43,489 nucleotides of DNA. It comes from Paulinella micropora (taxonomy: Eukaryota; Cercozoa; Imbricatea; Euglyphida). The notes under the pieces were generated by a model that was not told where the DNA came from, ran no database searches, and was given only the letters and a program-made list of their open reading frames with translations. Position numbers and translations under genes: made by a program. This document shows positions 1 through 9,996 of this stretch, piece by piece (positions within the stretch are counted from its first letter, which is position 1; every line of letters begins with the position of its first letter). The stretch lies in assembly GCA_009731375.1 (NCBI GenBank), contig BJOX01000265.1, forward strand, positions 653,592-697,080, in the 5' to 3' direction.

Positions 1-507
1 TCAGATACTGAATCTAGTGCACATAGCGGCCATCATTCCAGGAAGCGACTTGATGAGACGCTAGTAGATGTTCGGCACCGTAAGACTTTGGAAAGGAGCA
101 GGAGATACCAGGAAAAGATGCGCTCAAGTAAGAGTCTCGATGGGATGACGGATGACCAACTGATGTGCCTACTTTTATCTAAGAAAGGCAAGGAGCAGTT
201 CCCCCAAGTATCAGCGCTAGTACAGCAAGGGCAAGCGGAAGCTGCAGCTGCCAAGGCTGTCAAAGAAATTGTGCAGAGTTTTCCCTATCGATCAGCTCAC
301 AAGCAGGCTTTTGTTGGGAAGCTTCGAGGGAAGATGACCTCAAAACAATTTCAAGAAATCTTTACTTCGATCAGCGATCGGTATGCGCGGAAAGCAGCAA
401 AAGCTGTTCGAGATGCTGACGCCAATCTGCACCAAGATAATATATGTAGTCCTGATAGACTACCCAAGCGCCAAGCCCAGGTTCAAGCAGATCGATTTGT
501 CGCGTGA
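1..507 (+). CDS. Hypothetical protein, 5' end outside the window
   Basis: The reading frame is already open at base 1 and ends at a TGA at 505-507, so the start lies upstream. The product is hydrophilic, rich in Lys, Gln, Ala and Ser, and predicted mostly helical (for example the Ala/Lys-rich stretch around 230-290). No domain is recognised. After about base 420 the coding character weakens, and a second plus-strand frame stays open to 610, so the last 80 bases could reflect a frameshift or an unrecognised intron rather than the natural C-terminus. The next gene is on the opposite strand and begins its 3' end 87 bases away. Reality of the frame is fairly likely; function unknown. Confidence 0.45.
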   Translation, partial: SDTESSAHSGHHSRKRLDETLVDVRHRKTLERSRRYQEKMRSSKSLDGMTDDQLMCLLLSKKGKEQFPQVSALVQQGQAEAAAAKAVKEIVQSFPYRSAHKQAFVGKLRGKMTSKQFQEIFTSISDRYARKAAKAVRDADANLHQDNICSPDRLPKRQAQVQADRFVA

Positions 508-593
508 TGTGGCTGCACATGCAAAAAAGTCTCACAAACAAGCCAAATGGAAGCTGGGAGTGACCTTCGCTGCACCTTGTACTGCGCGTCGTG

Positions 594-1262
594 TTAATCG
601 CACTTTTTGATTTTTTCCTTGAGGTTTTTGATCTTTTCCAAGTTCCGCTTCTCCTCTGTCAAAGCTTCCTCTTGCAATAGCTCGGCCTTCCATTTGTCCC
701 AGTTGTCGTGCCACTTGCAAGGGACTGTTTTGGTAATGCAACGAAACAGAACATCCTCCTCCTTCAGTATCTTACCAACAGTCTTGCGATTGCGAGGGAC
801 ATAGTTGTGGTGGCATACATCGGTGCTTCCTGGCCTGACGCAGCCTCCCTTACAAAGATATGCAGCTGAGTTTTGCTCATTCCACTTTCCACCCCGCATA
901 ATGTGCGCCAAGCGCTCGAAGCCCCCTGACTCCTCCACCATTTGCGCGTAGATTTGAGGGTGGGCTGTGGTTCTGAACCAATTAAAAAAGGAGTCCAAAG
1001 ATCCAAACCAAAATGCAGCGTTAGACCCTGACTTCCCAGCCAAGTTCTCTTTCACAACAGAAGCAGTGATCCGCTTCTCCATCGGTGTGATCTTTTCTCG
1101 CTCGGCGTTCGCCATCACTTGCTGTGAAAAGATGTCAGGCTTCTTCAGTTTTACCCCTTCCTGGTACCCCGAAACAGGCGTGAAGATGAATGATTTGTTG
1201 TTCACTCGCGTCACACGGCGGACGGACGGGGTGCTGCAGTATGAATACATCCATAATATCAT
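594..1262 (-). CDS. Hypothetical Cys/His-containing protein
   Basis: A frame of about 222 codons from the first ATG (1260-1262) to a TAA at 594-596. The middle has a Cys/His cluster (C-K-G-G-C, then a C-H-H about ten residues later) that could bind zinc, preceded by an aromatic stretch with several Trp and Phe. The C-terminus is a Lys/Glu-rich helix with heptad character, probably a coiled coil. I do not recognise a family. It is convergent with the partial gene on its left. The plus-strand frames across the same bases look like shadows. The open frame extends a few codons upstream of the ATG, so a slightly earlier start cannot be excluded. Confidence 0.5.
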   Translation of the reverse strand: MILWMYSYCSTPSVRRVTRVNNKSFIFTPVSGYQEGVKLKKPDIFSQQVMANAEREKITPMEKRITASVVKENLAGKSGSNAAFWFGSLDSFFNWFRTTAHPQIYAQMVEESGGFERLAHIMRGGKWNEQNSAAYLCKGGCVRPGSTDVCHHNYVPRNRKTVGKILKEEDVLFRCITKTVPCKWHDNWDKWKAELLQEEALTEEKRNLEKIKNLKEKIKKCD

Positions 1263-1461
1263 GAGATGTGAGCGTTCCGGCTCCACGACTCGGTATATAT
1301 GGGATTACCACATGCGAACTGAGGAGGAAGAAGGCAGCGGAGAGATGTCATCTCTTCCGGGCCCTGGCATCCGCACAGGCGATGGCGGGGGCGATTTCCA
1401 TAACAGAGAGTGCATCATGGCGGAATCCAAGTATTTAGTATGTCACGCACCAGCTGATTGA

Positions 1462-2673
1462 ATGCAGTCTGGCTGTAGGTTCTGGCAGAAGTACAACATT
1501 GAGATGCGCTCAGATATGCTGTGCGGCGCGCATGCCTGGAACGTGTGCGACGCGGACAAAGGCATACACACTAAGGTATTTCTCACGAGTCAGCTTGAGC
1601 AGGGCCGTGGTTTCGATATCGTTGAGGATTGGCTTCTTGCAGCTGCAAAAGCAGGGTTTGAGAACCATCGGTACTACGGTCACGACAGGGACGTGATCGA
1701 AGCGTGGATCAGCAAGAACAAGGAGAATCCCCGGAAGGTTGCGACGTGGATGTTTCAGGAGCTGCGCTCATTTGTTTACTACCGGCCAACAGATGAGGGT
1801 AAAATTTTTACGCCTGGTGTGGCCTACGGCGCGGTTCACAGCGATGTTGAGTTCCGTGACCGCATTGTGTTGGATTTACGCCAAGACAAGGATGCTAAGG
1901 AGGGCAAGCGGTGCGAGAAGTGCACCCAGAGCTTGAAGTACCCCGTACCTGCGCACAAAAAGGACGAGCGGTGCAAGTCCAAGCATCAGAGCTTGGGGGA
2001 GCCAGCCTTGGCGATACACGTGAAGTCCGGAGCGACCGATGGCATGAGCTACGAGGAAAAGCAGAGCTACTTCAACTCGGTGTCTGCTGCCAGCGGGAGA
2101 GCAAAGAGCAAGGCAAAGGGAAGGTTCACCCAAATGCTCAAGCCCGAATGTATCGCTTTGCTGAAAGGGTTAGGGCTGTCGACGCAGGGTAAGGTGGCCG
2201 ACCTTCAGCAGAGACTGGAGGACGCTATGGCGAGCCACAAGGGACGCGACGGCGACGGCGACGGTGGCAATACCGAAGGTGGCGCAGGCAAAAGCAGCAA
2301 AAAGAAAGCAAATAAAAAAGCAGGCCGGAAAAGGAAGCAGCCGGGCAACGCAGCGCGTGGTGGCCCTTCCTCCGGAGCGGCAGTGCGAGGCTCACGTCCC
2401 GCTGGGCGGGGCGGAGCAGCAAAGCGACAGAGGAGGGCGGCTCGGCCGGTGAATTACCAGGAGTCAGATCATGAGGAAGATCAAAAGGACAGCGACTGGG
2501 ACGAGGGGGACGCAAATTCCGAAGGAGGCGAGATCTGGCTCTGCAAACATTGCAACCATCCCAACAGCAACAACCCTCCTCCAGGCAGCGAAGATTACGT
2601 AGGCTGTGAGCTGTGCGAGCCCCCTGGCGGCTTTCCCGACAGCAGCAGCGAGGACGAAGCACTTGTCTGGTGA
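1462..2673 (+). CDS. Hypothetical protein with SAP-like motif and Cys-rich C-terminus
   Basis: 403 codons from ATG to TGA. The first 180 residues form a globular region rich in Trp, Asp and His that I do not recognise. Around residues 225-257 lies a SAP-like DNA-binding helix pair (L-K-x-E-C-x-x-L-L-K-G-L-G-L-S-T-x-G-K-x-x-D-L). It is followed by a long basic, low-complexity Lys/Arg/Gly region resembling a nuclear localisation or nucleic-acid-binding tail. The last 45 residues hold two Cys-x-x-Cys pairs (residues 361/364 and near 384/387), a likely zinc ribbon, then an acidic tail. This suggests a nuclear DNA-binding protein or part of a transposon-encoded protein. The same frame is open upstream to 967, separated only by a TGA at 1459-1461, so the gene may begin earlier and be interrupted. 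Confidence 0.6.
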   Translation: MQSGCRFWQKYNIEMRSDMLCGAHAWNVCDADKGIHTKVFLTSQLEQGRGFDIVEDWLLAAAKAGFENHRYYGHDRDVIEAWISKNKENPRKVATWMFQELRSFVYYRPTDEGKIFTPGVAYGAVHSDVEFRDRIVLDLRQDKDAKEGKRCEKCTQSLKYPVPAHKKDERCKSKHQSLGEPALAIHVKSGATDGMSYEEKQSYFNSVSAASGRAKSKAKGRFTQMLKPECIALLKGLGLSTQGKVADLQQRLEDAMASHKGRDGDGDGGNTEGGAGKSSKKKANKKAGRKRKQPGNAARGGPSSGAAVRGSRPAGRGGAAKRQRRAARPVNYQESDHEEDQKDSDWDEGDANSEGGEIWLCKHCNHPNSNNPPPGSEDYVGCELCEPPGGFPDSSSEDEALVW

Positions 2674-2919
2674 ATTACTTGCATAGAATTCGTATTTGCC
2701 GCAGCAAAATTGTTTGGCTGATTTAGATTGACTTGGGCGCCTTCACGGTCGACAGTGCGATGGTGGCTGGCACGCTTCGGTGGCTCGTAGTGCCACCGGA
2801 GGCGGGAATGCATAATCATTTTCTTTTTTACAATATTTTTTTCCGCTTTTGCTTCATCAACATGCGGTTTTTTTGCTGTTTGCGCAAGCATTTGCCTTGT
2901 CACGGTTATAGGTAGGTGC

Positions 2920-3264
2920 GTGGGTTATCGTTCACTGGCCGAGGCACGGCAGATCACGTGGGTGGGACACGGCTCGTTGGAGGCAGCGTTAGTGCTCCTG
3001 GGCGCCGAGAACGGTGACCAGCCGTTGCAGGCCTTGCTGGTGCTGGGGCAGAAGATCGAGGCCTTGGTGAACGCGGAGGCCGCTGCATTATTGCGGGGCG
3101 CGTCATCGCCGCAACTCCACTCAGAAGTAGGCACGCTCCGAGAAAAGCTCCAAGCTTACGTAATGGCGGCTAAGTTCTATGCGTTGGAGAAGAAGCCCCG
3201 GGAGGAGGTTGTGAGTAACTCGTCGTCTGGCTCGTCTGTTGGCCTAGAGGAAATAAATCACTAG
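2920..3264 (+). CDS. Possible small hypothetical protein
   Basis: About 114 codons of helical, Ala/Leu/Glu-rich sequence ending at TAG 3262-3264. No ATG starts it (the frame begins at a GTG), so it may be an internal exon or a fragment whose start has been lost. After the TAG the same frame stays open for about 15 more residues before entering a poly-C run and a gap. No family recognised. It is listed because its composition is protein-like and GC-rich like the neighbouring genes. Confidence 0.25.
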   Translation: MGYRSLAEARQITWVGHGSLEAALVLLGAENGDQPLQALLVLGQKIEALVNAEAAALLRGASSPQLHSEVGTLREKLQAYVMAAKFYALEKKPREEVVSNSSSGSSVGLEEINH

Positions 3265-4440
3265 GAGAGAATTCGACCGAAAATAGAACTCTCCGAATTG
3301 TCGGTGCGGGATGTGTGCCCCCCCCCCCCCCCCCCCCCCCNNNNNNNNNNCTCCCTCTCCTTCAACGCCGGAGAAGACGCACGTTGTTTTTTTTGTTGAT
3401 TTTTTTTCGGAGTCAGCTGCTTTGTGAGGTGCCAAGTGCGGCTGGAGATTCCCCAATGCCCCCTAAAAACCCAGAATCCTGACACTGGATTTTTCCGGTC
3501 TCCGGTGCGGATTTTTTTATGTCTATTTTTCGTAGGTATCCCAAAAAACCCAGAATCCTGACACCGGATTTTTCCGGTCTCCGCTGCGGATTGGGTTTTT
3601 CCCTATGCCCCCTAAAAACCCAAAATCCTGTTACCTGAATTTTGCGGTGGCAGGTGCAGGCGGACCTTTCGTCAATTTTGCTGACGCAAAAATGCGAGCT
3701 AAATTCCAGAATCCTGTGACCGCACATTTCAGGTGACAACGACACCTGCGGCAAAAGGCGAAAACGGAAAAATTCGTCGTAGTTTGCGGGTCTTAGCTAA
3801 AAAAAGTTTTTTAGCAAAAGGACATTTCAGAAATTGTATTAATTATTAAAATCGATTTTTTTTAGGGAAAGAATGGCGGGCGGGGAAAAAATAAGAAAAT
3901 GAAATTTTCCCCGCCCTCCAATTTTTCCCCGAAAAAAGACGATTTAAAATTGTCATTGCCTTCTTGACCTAGAAAAAAATTTCTGAATTGTCTGAACCCG
4001 GCACAAATTGCGACAACTTTCAAGAAACCACAAAGTGCGGCTAAAGGACGAGAGCAAAGAAATTCGTCGCAGTTTGCGGAACTTAGCTTTAAAAATTTTT
4101 TTAGCAAAAAGGACATTTCGACAATCGCAAATTTTGAATCGTTTTTTTTTTCGGGGAAGAATGGCGGGCGGGGAAAANNNNNNNNNNTCTTATTTTTCCC
4201 CCGCCCGCCATTCTTTCCCCAAAAAAAATCTAGTTTAAATATGCCATTGCCTTTCTCTGGCCTCGAAAAAAATTTTGAATGGTCTGAACCCCGACGCAAT
4301 TTGCGACAAATTTCGCCAAAAACCGCAAATTGCGGCTAAAAAAGACGAAAACGAAGAAATTCGTCGTAAATTTGCTGCATGCTCGTCAATTTTGAAACCA
4401 CCTCTCTCCAAATCCCCGGGCCGGGCAAAAAATCCCTAAA
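3265..4440. repeat. Diverged tandem repeats, no gene seen
   Basis: Two repeat families are visible. At 3450-3660 a unit of about 90 bases recurs roughly three times, recognisable by CCCTAAAAACCCAGAATCCTG followed in two copies by a GGATTTTTCCGGTCTCCG block. From 3690 to 4380 three longer, more diverged units recur, each with an AATTCGTCG(T/C) core next to a GCGGCTAAA- or GCGGCAAAA-type stretch; two also carry a GAATGGCGGGCGGGGAAAA block. Two N gaps (3341-3350 and 4178-4187) fall beside poly-C or inside a repeat, as expected for collapsed repeats. Open frames across this stretch are low-complexity and not credible genes. Confidence 0.7.
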
Positions 4441-4466
4441 TTTGGAAGAACATCAGAGAAACTAAC

Positions 4467-4472
4467 TTTATT
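4467..4472 (-). promoter_or_regulatory. Polyadenylation signal AATAAA
   Basis: An AATAAA hexamer on the minus strand lies about ten bases past the end of the minus-strand gene whose last codons are at 4483-4485. Its position supports 4480-4485, rather than the earlier in-frame TAG at 4624, as the true 3' end of that gene. Confidence 0.45.
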
Positions 4473-4482
4473 GTCGTACTCA

Positions 4483-5532
4483 CTAGAGAAAGTCGATCAC
4501 GTAACAGCTAGCCAACGGCTTGCGCACCATCACGGCGCGTTCCGGGTCCGACATGGCTAGAAAGTCGTGGGCCTCCAGATTCCCGTCGGCATTGGCGTTA
4601 GTTAGCAACCGCGCGTACTCGGGCTAGCCGCATATGTAGACGTTGAAGTAAACCCACCAGAGCGAATTCTCGCAACTAGCGGCCCAGCCAGCTAGCGCGG
4701 GCCCGGGTGCGACGCTGGTCGCCTTAAAGCGCTGATAAACCCGTTCAGCGAGGTTGTCGTCGAAGCGGCCCCGCGATTGGGGGTAGCGGTCATGAAAGTT
4801 CAAGATGTCTAGCGCGGCCGCGATCGGGGGCGCGTGCGCGTCACAGCCTAGGCCGAACAGGTAGTAGTGCAGGTTGAAAGCAGGCACCGGCGCGCCCCTG
4901 CCCTGGCACTCAGAGTGGATGGTCTCTAGCGCGCACCTCACCGCGCCTGCCAAGCTGCGAGCAGCGACAGGCGCGATCAGCGCGCCGCCGCAGTTCGGCA
5001 CGACGACCTTGGCGACGGGCCCGCAGCGCATGATACAGTCCCGCAGCAGTTGGCGCATGAAACGGAACTCACGCCCCGTTGCACGGGTAGCGCTCGCAAA
5101 CACCAGGAGCTGTGTGCCCGGGTAGTGCGACAACGCCTCGGACAACAGAGTGTGGCTGACAAAGGCCGCGCTGTCCAGCGCGGCGGACGCCCCAAGGCCC
5201 ACAGGCAGCAGCGCGCTCGAGCTCGTGCTGAGCTCTGCCAGCAGCTCGGCGCGGCTGTGCGGCCTCACGCGCACGAGGCCGTGGCCGTGGCGTTTGAGCA
5301 GAAAGTCGAGGGCCCGCTCGGTGGCCCTAGCACCCAAGCCACGCCGTGCAGATGCATTCCCTGCAGTGAGCGCGGCCTGGTACTGAGAGACAGCGTCTCC
5401 CGCCGCTAGCACGACGCGACAACCGCGCAGGTGAGCAGTGAGGGCTAGGCACAGAGCGACGTCGCGAGAATGTGCCGCGACGACCAACGTAGTAGAAGCA
5501 GGGCTGACGGCGCGAGACAAAGCGTGGTCCAT
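4483..5532 (-). CDS. Hypothetical Ala-rich Rossmann/NYN-like protein with an in-frame TAG
   Basis: From ATG 5530-5532 the frame runs 302 codons to a TAG at 4624-4626, then continues in the same frame for 46 more codons of ordinary protein sequence (starting P-E-Y-A-R-L-L) to TAG-TGA at 4485-4480, followed at once by AATAAA. The N-terminus has an alternating hydrophobic strand, helix, strand pattern (L-V-V-A-A-H-S, then R-V-V-L-A-A-G) and a second such unit near the middle (T-Q-L-L-V-F-A-S). This resembles a Rossmann-like or PIN/NYN fold, but that is a guess without catalytic residues identified. Upstream, divergent to the next gene, is A-rich DNA. Either the TAG is a nonsense mutation or error, or it is read through. 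Confidence 0.55.
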
Positions 5533-5941
5533 CAAAAAAAAAAAAAATATCACCAGAATTTTTAGAAGGGTATGGGTAACACAAAAAAAATCTAGATATA
5601 AAACAAAGAAAAAGCTACGAACAAAAAAAGAAGACCGCCAGGAAGGAGAAAAGAGAGAAAACCAAAAATAAAAATGGGGAGCGCAGCGCTCTTGAAGCCA
5701 GATCAGTAAAAACAAAAAAGGGCTGGCGCGGAAAGGTGTTTGGGCGGGGGGGAATGGAGAGAGGGGAAAGGAAAGAGGGAGGGGGGGGGGGGGAAGGGGN
5801 NNNNNNNNNGGGGGGTAAGAGAGAAAGGAAAGGATGCCACCTTTATGAAAACTTCGCCAACCTTCTCCACCACCTCTCCTCTGCTTTTTTTTCCCCTCTT
5901 CCTCCTTTTTTTTAAAAATAGTAATCATGATTTAAAGAAAA
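5533..5941. other. Divergent intergenic region with G-run and gap
   Basis: The 400 bases between two divergent genes hold A-rich stretches, a GGGAG-rich purine tract at 5740-5800, an N gap (5800-5809) and a T-rich stretch just before the ATG at 5942. No convincing TATA box or other element is identified. The frames across it are low complexity. Confidence 0.5.
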
Positions 5942-7456
5942 ATGACCAAACCAAAAGACTGGGAATGGAATCAAGCGCTCAGAACCGAAGAGCAAAAGTA
6001 CTGGCAAGCGCGAGGCCACGCCGGGGGCGCTCCCGAACCCAAAGTCTTTCCCGTGTATTTAACCAGCCTAGAGCTACTGATGCGGCGCAGGCCTCGAAGG
6101 TTGCGAGGGCTGTCAGTCTTGCGTCCAAGGCGACTGCGGGTTTATTACGACAGTGAGCCCAACGCGCCTGCCAACGACTACGGCACGGCGCCGCAGATTC
6201 TGTTAGCGATCGTTCTTTTCAGTTATTGCCCCGGGGCGGCGCGAGAGTTCTGGAAACAGGGAAAAGGTGGCAAGTGTCTGGACGTGGCAAAGCCGTCATC
6301 AGGCTGGCAGAGCATGCAACGAGGCTGGGCTAGCGTTGGAGCGCTGTTGACCTTGTTTGGCCAGAGTTCTCTGCGAGATAAGAACACTGCCACCCTCGCG
6401 AGGCTGGTTTTCAGCAAGCTAGAGTGCATCCGCTTCCATCGGAGCGCTGCACAGCGCTTTTTCGAGACGCCATTGTGGCCGGTGGCTATGTTTAGGCGGT
6501 TCACGATCAACCGCATGATCGGCCAAGTTCCGAAAAATGAAAAGTCCGCCGGCCAAGTTCAGAAAAATGAAGAGTCCGCGGAGAGGCAGATCGGGCAGTT
6601 TATCGAAGGCGACGTGACGTACGAGAACTGGTGTAAGCTCGAGCTGAGCAACAATCAGTCGATCTCGGCCCTGTTCTTTTACCGCGTCTGTTGGCGCCTG
6701 CCGTCCGCCCAGCTGCGGGACGCGGGCGGGGTCGCATCCGTCTGGCTCAAGTGTAAGCGCTCGGACTTTACCGACTGTCCTTAATTGAAAGTGGACAGCG
6801 ACCGGGTCACGCTAGAGTTTTGCACTAACCTCAGGGAGCTCCAGGTGCACAACCGGGACGCGACGACGATCGAGCTGCGGCATAATTTCCAGTTCCAGCA
6901 CCTCACCGTCGTCTCTTCCAAGGCCACCGTGCGGCTCGCGGGGCTCGGCACAGCAGCGCGCGTAGACCTCGATCTGCAGCAAGCGGTTGTCTTAATAGAG
7001 GAAGACGTGGCTGGCACTCTACATTTGAACTTGATTAGCGACGTGCAAGAGATCGCCCTGGGCGGCAAGCAGTTCAATTGCGTGAAGATCGAGCACCTAG
7101 TGCTGACCGGCACGGCAGCGAATTTGAAAGCGATAAAGCTCAGTCACCTAGAAATTAAGCGGATCGATCTCCTGCTGAGGCAGGGAAACGAACAAGAGCC
7201 GACCAAGCTGCTGTTCCGGCAGTGCAACGTCGCCAACACCACCCTGAACCGCAGCTTGCGGTATTTAATTTTGAAGCTAAAGGGGTGCAACGAATCGCCG
7301 CGGCAGCGAAATGTCACTGATTGTCCTGAGTCCTATGCCGGCTACATCAAAACCACTGTCGCCTTACATCAAAATAAGCATCATCTGTCGGTTAGGGAAA
7401 GCAGCCTAGGTAGCATCCTCGCAGCAACAGAACAACCTAAAATAAAACAAAGCTGA
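5942..7456 (+). CDS. Repeat-built D-C-P motif protein interrupted by one in-frame TAA
   Basis: ATG 5942 to TGA 7454-7456, about 504 codons, with a TAA at 6782-6784 in the middle. The frame on both sides is identical, and the next codons (TTG AAA GTG) continue a protein without a usable start. The C-terminal half consists of short strand-like repeats (L-x-x-L-x-V pattern) like an irregular leucine-rich or beta-solenoid protein, with T-D-C-P motifs at the interruption and again near residue 455. In the related gene at 15.3-18 kb the equivalent site reads S-D-C-P-Q-L with CAA for Gln, exactly where this gene has TAA. The N-terminal 200 residues include a duplicated V-P/Q-K-N-E segment (about 6520-6580). 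Function unknown; a substrate-recognition subunit is conceivable by analogy with the F-box-like relative. Confidence 0.6.
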
Positions 7457-7576
7457 AGAAGACATTTAGAGAAAAGTAAGCAGTGAAATGGCCGAAAACA
7501 GACCCCTTGGAAATGCCCAGACTATGACAACAGATTTTTTTTTCGCTCCCCGCTTCTCGTTTTCCCGGGTCGGTCC

Positions 7577-7608
<32 letters not shown>

Positions 7609-8170
7609 NNNNNNNNNNNNNNNNNNNNNNNNNNNNNNNNNNNNNNNNNNNNNNNNNNNNNNNNNNNNNNNNNNNNNNNNNNNNNNNNNNNNNNNNNNNN
7701 NNNNNNNNNNNNNNNNNNNNNNNNNNNNNNNNNNNNNNNNNNNNNNNNNNNNNNNNNNNNNNNNNNNNNNNNNNNNNNNNNNNNNNNNNNNNNNNNNNNN
7801 NNNNNNNNNNNNNNNNNNNNNNNNNNNNNNNNNNNNNNNNNNNNNNNNNNNNNNNNNNNNNNNNNNNNNNNNNNNNNNNNNNNNNNNNNNNNNNNNNNNN
7901 NNNNNNNNNNNNNNNNNNNNNNNNNNNNNNNNNNNNNNNNNNNNNNNNNNNNNNNNNNNNNNNNNNNNNNNNNNNNNNNNNNNNNNNNNNNNNNNNNNNN
8001 NNNNNNNNNNNNNNNNNNNNNNNNNNNNNNNNNNNNNNNNNNNNNNNNNNNNNNNNNNNNNNNNNNNNNNNNNNNNNNNNNNNNNNNNNNNNNNNNNNNN
8101 NNNNNNNNNNNNNNNNNNNNNNNNNNNNNNNNNNNNNNNNNNNNNNNNNNNNNNNNNNNNNNCCCCCCCC
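7577..8170. other. Assembly gap (554 N) bounded by poly-C
   Basis: A poly-C run enters the gap at 7609 and a C-run leaves it at 8163. Frames that appear to bridge it are artefacts of N translation. Nothing can be said about its content. Confidence 0.95.
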
Positions 8171-8246
8171 CTCTCTTCATATACCACTGTCTCCCATTAC
8201 ACAGACAAAAAACCATCCCCACGCAGAAACACAACAACAAAAAGTA

Positions 8247-8672
8247 ATGTCACAGCCCGGCAAAACGTTGGAAAGCCCAACAGCCAGCAGCCGCAAGAAG
8301 CCCAAGACTGCGGACAGGAGGTTCGAGCTTGTCCAGCGAGGCCAAAGCGCGCTTAACCCGGAGTGGTGTGCTCAGTGCAACGAATGTGTGCTTCTCTACG
8401 AGGAAGAATGCAGCGAGGAAGATAATCTGGCCCTGTTCATAGAGCAAGCGAACAAGGCAAAGACGCCGGAAGAGCTGAAAGGGGTCCGTGAGAAGCTGAT
8501 CCGTGCGCTGGTGGGCGCCCACGCGATCGCCGAGACCTTCCGAGGCTTTGCGGAAGTGAGTGAGTGTGACAGCTGCAAGCTCTACAACTGCGGTAGCGCT
8601 GTTTGTAGCGAGTGGCGGCACCCCGAAGAAACCAGCGGCTGCCCCTGCGGCTATAACGAAGACTCGGCCTAG
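8247..8672 (+). CDS. Small Cys-rich protein, putative zinc-binding
   Basis: A complete frame of 141 codons from the ATG after the gap to a TAG at 8670-8672, followed by T- and A-rich sequence typical of a 3' untranslated region. A basic Ser/Lys-rich N-terminus (about 30 residues) is followed by C-x-x-C-x-x-C near residue 41, a helical Glu/Lys segment, and a second cluster of at least six Cys with one His in the last 40 residues, ending in a C-P-C-G motif. This looks like a compact zinc-binding protein, but no named family is recognised. TAG is clearly used as terminator here, which matters for interpreting in-frame TAGs elsewhere in the window. Confidence 0.6.
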   Translation: MSQPGKTLESPTASSRKKPKTADRRFELVQRGQSALNPEWCAQCNECVLLYEEECSEEDNLALFIEQANKAKTPEELKGVREKLIRALVGAHAIAETFRGFAEVSECDSCKLYNCGSAVCSEWRHPEETSGCPCGYNEDSA

Positions 8673-8818
8673 GCCCCCACATTTTTTTTCTCTCCGCCTT
8701 TTTTTTTTGGTGCTAGTCTGTTAAAATTCTATTGGTCTACAAAAAAAAAAAAAAAAGCACGTGCTTCCCCCCATTCAAAAAAAGGCCACCCCCCCAAATT
8801 TCTTGAACAGTCTTTTAC

Positions 8819-9604
8819 TTATTCGATTTTATACGCTTCTTCTGGTTTGGACTCCTTCATTTTCACGTTTTGCTCCTTCGCTTTCACGTTTTGCTTCTTC
8901 TGGAGGCTTAGCCTGTAAACGTCAAAATTACCAAAGGGTCCGTACAAAGTTACGTTGAAATCGTCACCCCCTCCCGATATTGCAGGCACATAGACCTGGG
9001 GCGCCCCAGAGACGCCGCACTGCTCAAACCATGTGCAGCCGGTTTTCCAGGACGAAAGGAGCTGTTTGGATATTGGCGCGTAGTTGGTGGAACAGAGCTG
9101 CACGGCAGAGGAACAGCACATGAGGTTGTATAACACCATACTTTTAAAATGGTGAGCCGCTTTGGGTAGCAGCAGAATGTACGGGAATCGCAGGAGTGGG
9201 TTTAGTCTCGAGGCACGAAAATTGTCAATGTCGTTTTCTGTGGTCATAACCGCGCTCCGTAATATTGGTGAGAGCGCATGGAGACAGTCAAACCCGTTCA
9301 CGGCGCCGTCGCGTGGCCGGAAGAATTTTTTCCAGTCAAACTTACCTTCATCTCCACTGCCCAACGCTTCCTTTTTGGTGACGGAATACCACCAAGAGCT
9401 ATGCTTGGTAGCGTGGTTGGGTCGCCGGTGACTGTAGTCTGCCATGGTGAATTGCAAGGATTCGACAAATTCTTGATATGGCATGGCCAGTACACAGTCG
9501 GATCGTGCCGCGGACAACAGGTCGAGAAACCATTGGTTTTTAGGTTTGTGCAGGCGCTGCTGATCCGCAGATTCTAGTGCTGGGATTTCTGTTAAAAGTT
9601 GCAT
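8819..9604 (-). CDS. Hypothetical protein, about 261 residues
   Basis: ATG at 9602-9604 to TAA at 8819-8821. Codon use and composition are protein-like throughout: Trp/Phe-rich central region, a Pro/Leu-rich hydrophobic segment (P-Y-I-L-L-L-P) around residue 150, a Cys-Cys-Ser-Ser cluster, and a C-terminal charged tail containing a short duplicated K-x-Q-N-V-K-x-K unit encoded by a tandem DNA repeat at about 8857-8905. No signal peptide. Family not recognised. The apparent 5' extension beyond 9604 is a purine-rich stretch and a gap, so the first ATG is preferred. It ends on TAA in front of A/T-rich non-coding DNA. Confidence 0.6.
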   Translation of the reverse strand: MQLLTEIPALESADQQRLHKPKNQWFLDLLSAARSDCVLAMPYQEFVESLQFTMADYSHRRPNHATKHSSWWYSVTKKEALGSGDEGKFDWKKFFRPRDGAVNGFDCLHALSPILRSAVMTTENDIDNFRASRLNPLLRFPYILLLPKAAHHFKSMVLYNLMCCSSAVQLCSTNYAPISKQLLSSWKTGCTWFEQCGVSGAPQVYVPAISGGGDDFNVTLYGPFGNFDVYRLSLQKKQNVKAKEQNVKMKESKPEEAYKIE

Positions 9605-9764
9605 TTTTAGCGTTTTCTCCTCTCTTTTTTTTTGTTTTCTTCTTCTGTTGTGTCTTTCACGCCGCCCTCCCCCCCCTCCCTCTGATCTCGCTGTTTGTTG
9701 GTTTTTGGGGCGGGGATAGCGAAGGGAAATGACCAGGGAAATGGCGAAATGGTGAAGGGCACGG

Positions 9765-9798
<34 letters not shown>

Positions 9799-9996
9799 CA
9801 AAAAAANNNNNNNNNNNNNNNNNNNNNNNNNNNNNNNNNNNNNNNNNNNNNNNNNNNNNNNNNNNNNNNNNNNNNNNNNNNNNNNNNNNNNNNNNNNNNN
9901 NNNNNNNNNNNNNNNNNNNNNNNNNNNNNNNNNNNNNNAAAAAAAACGAAAAAAAAACCCAAACATCCGGGGGGAAACGTCGCTGCGGAAGAACCA
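9605..9996. other. Divergent intergenic region with (CA)n and gap
   Basis: Contains T-rich and C-rich stretches, about thirteen CA dinucleotides (from 9768), a poly-A run and a 132-base N gap (9807-9938). No gene seen. Confidence 0.7.

Noticed and set aside
7437-8672. Frames bridging the 554-base gap
   Set aside because: Continuity is created by N translation; only the part from ATG 8247 is supported.
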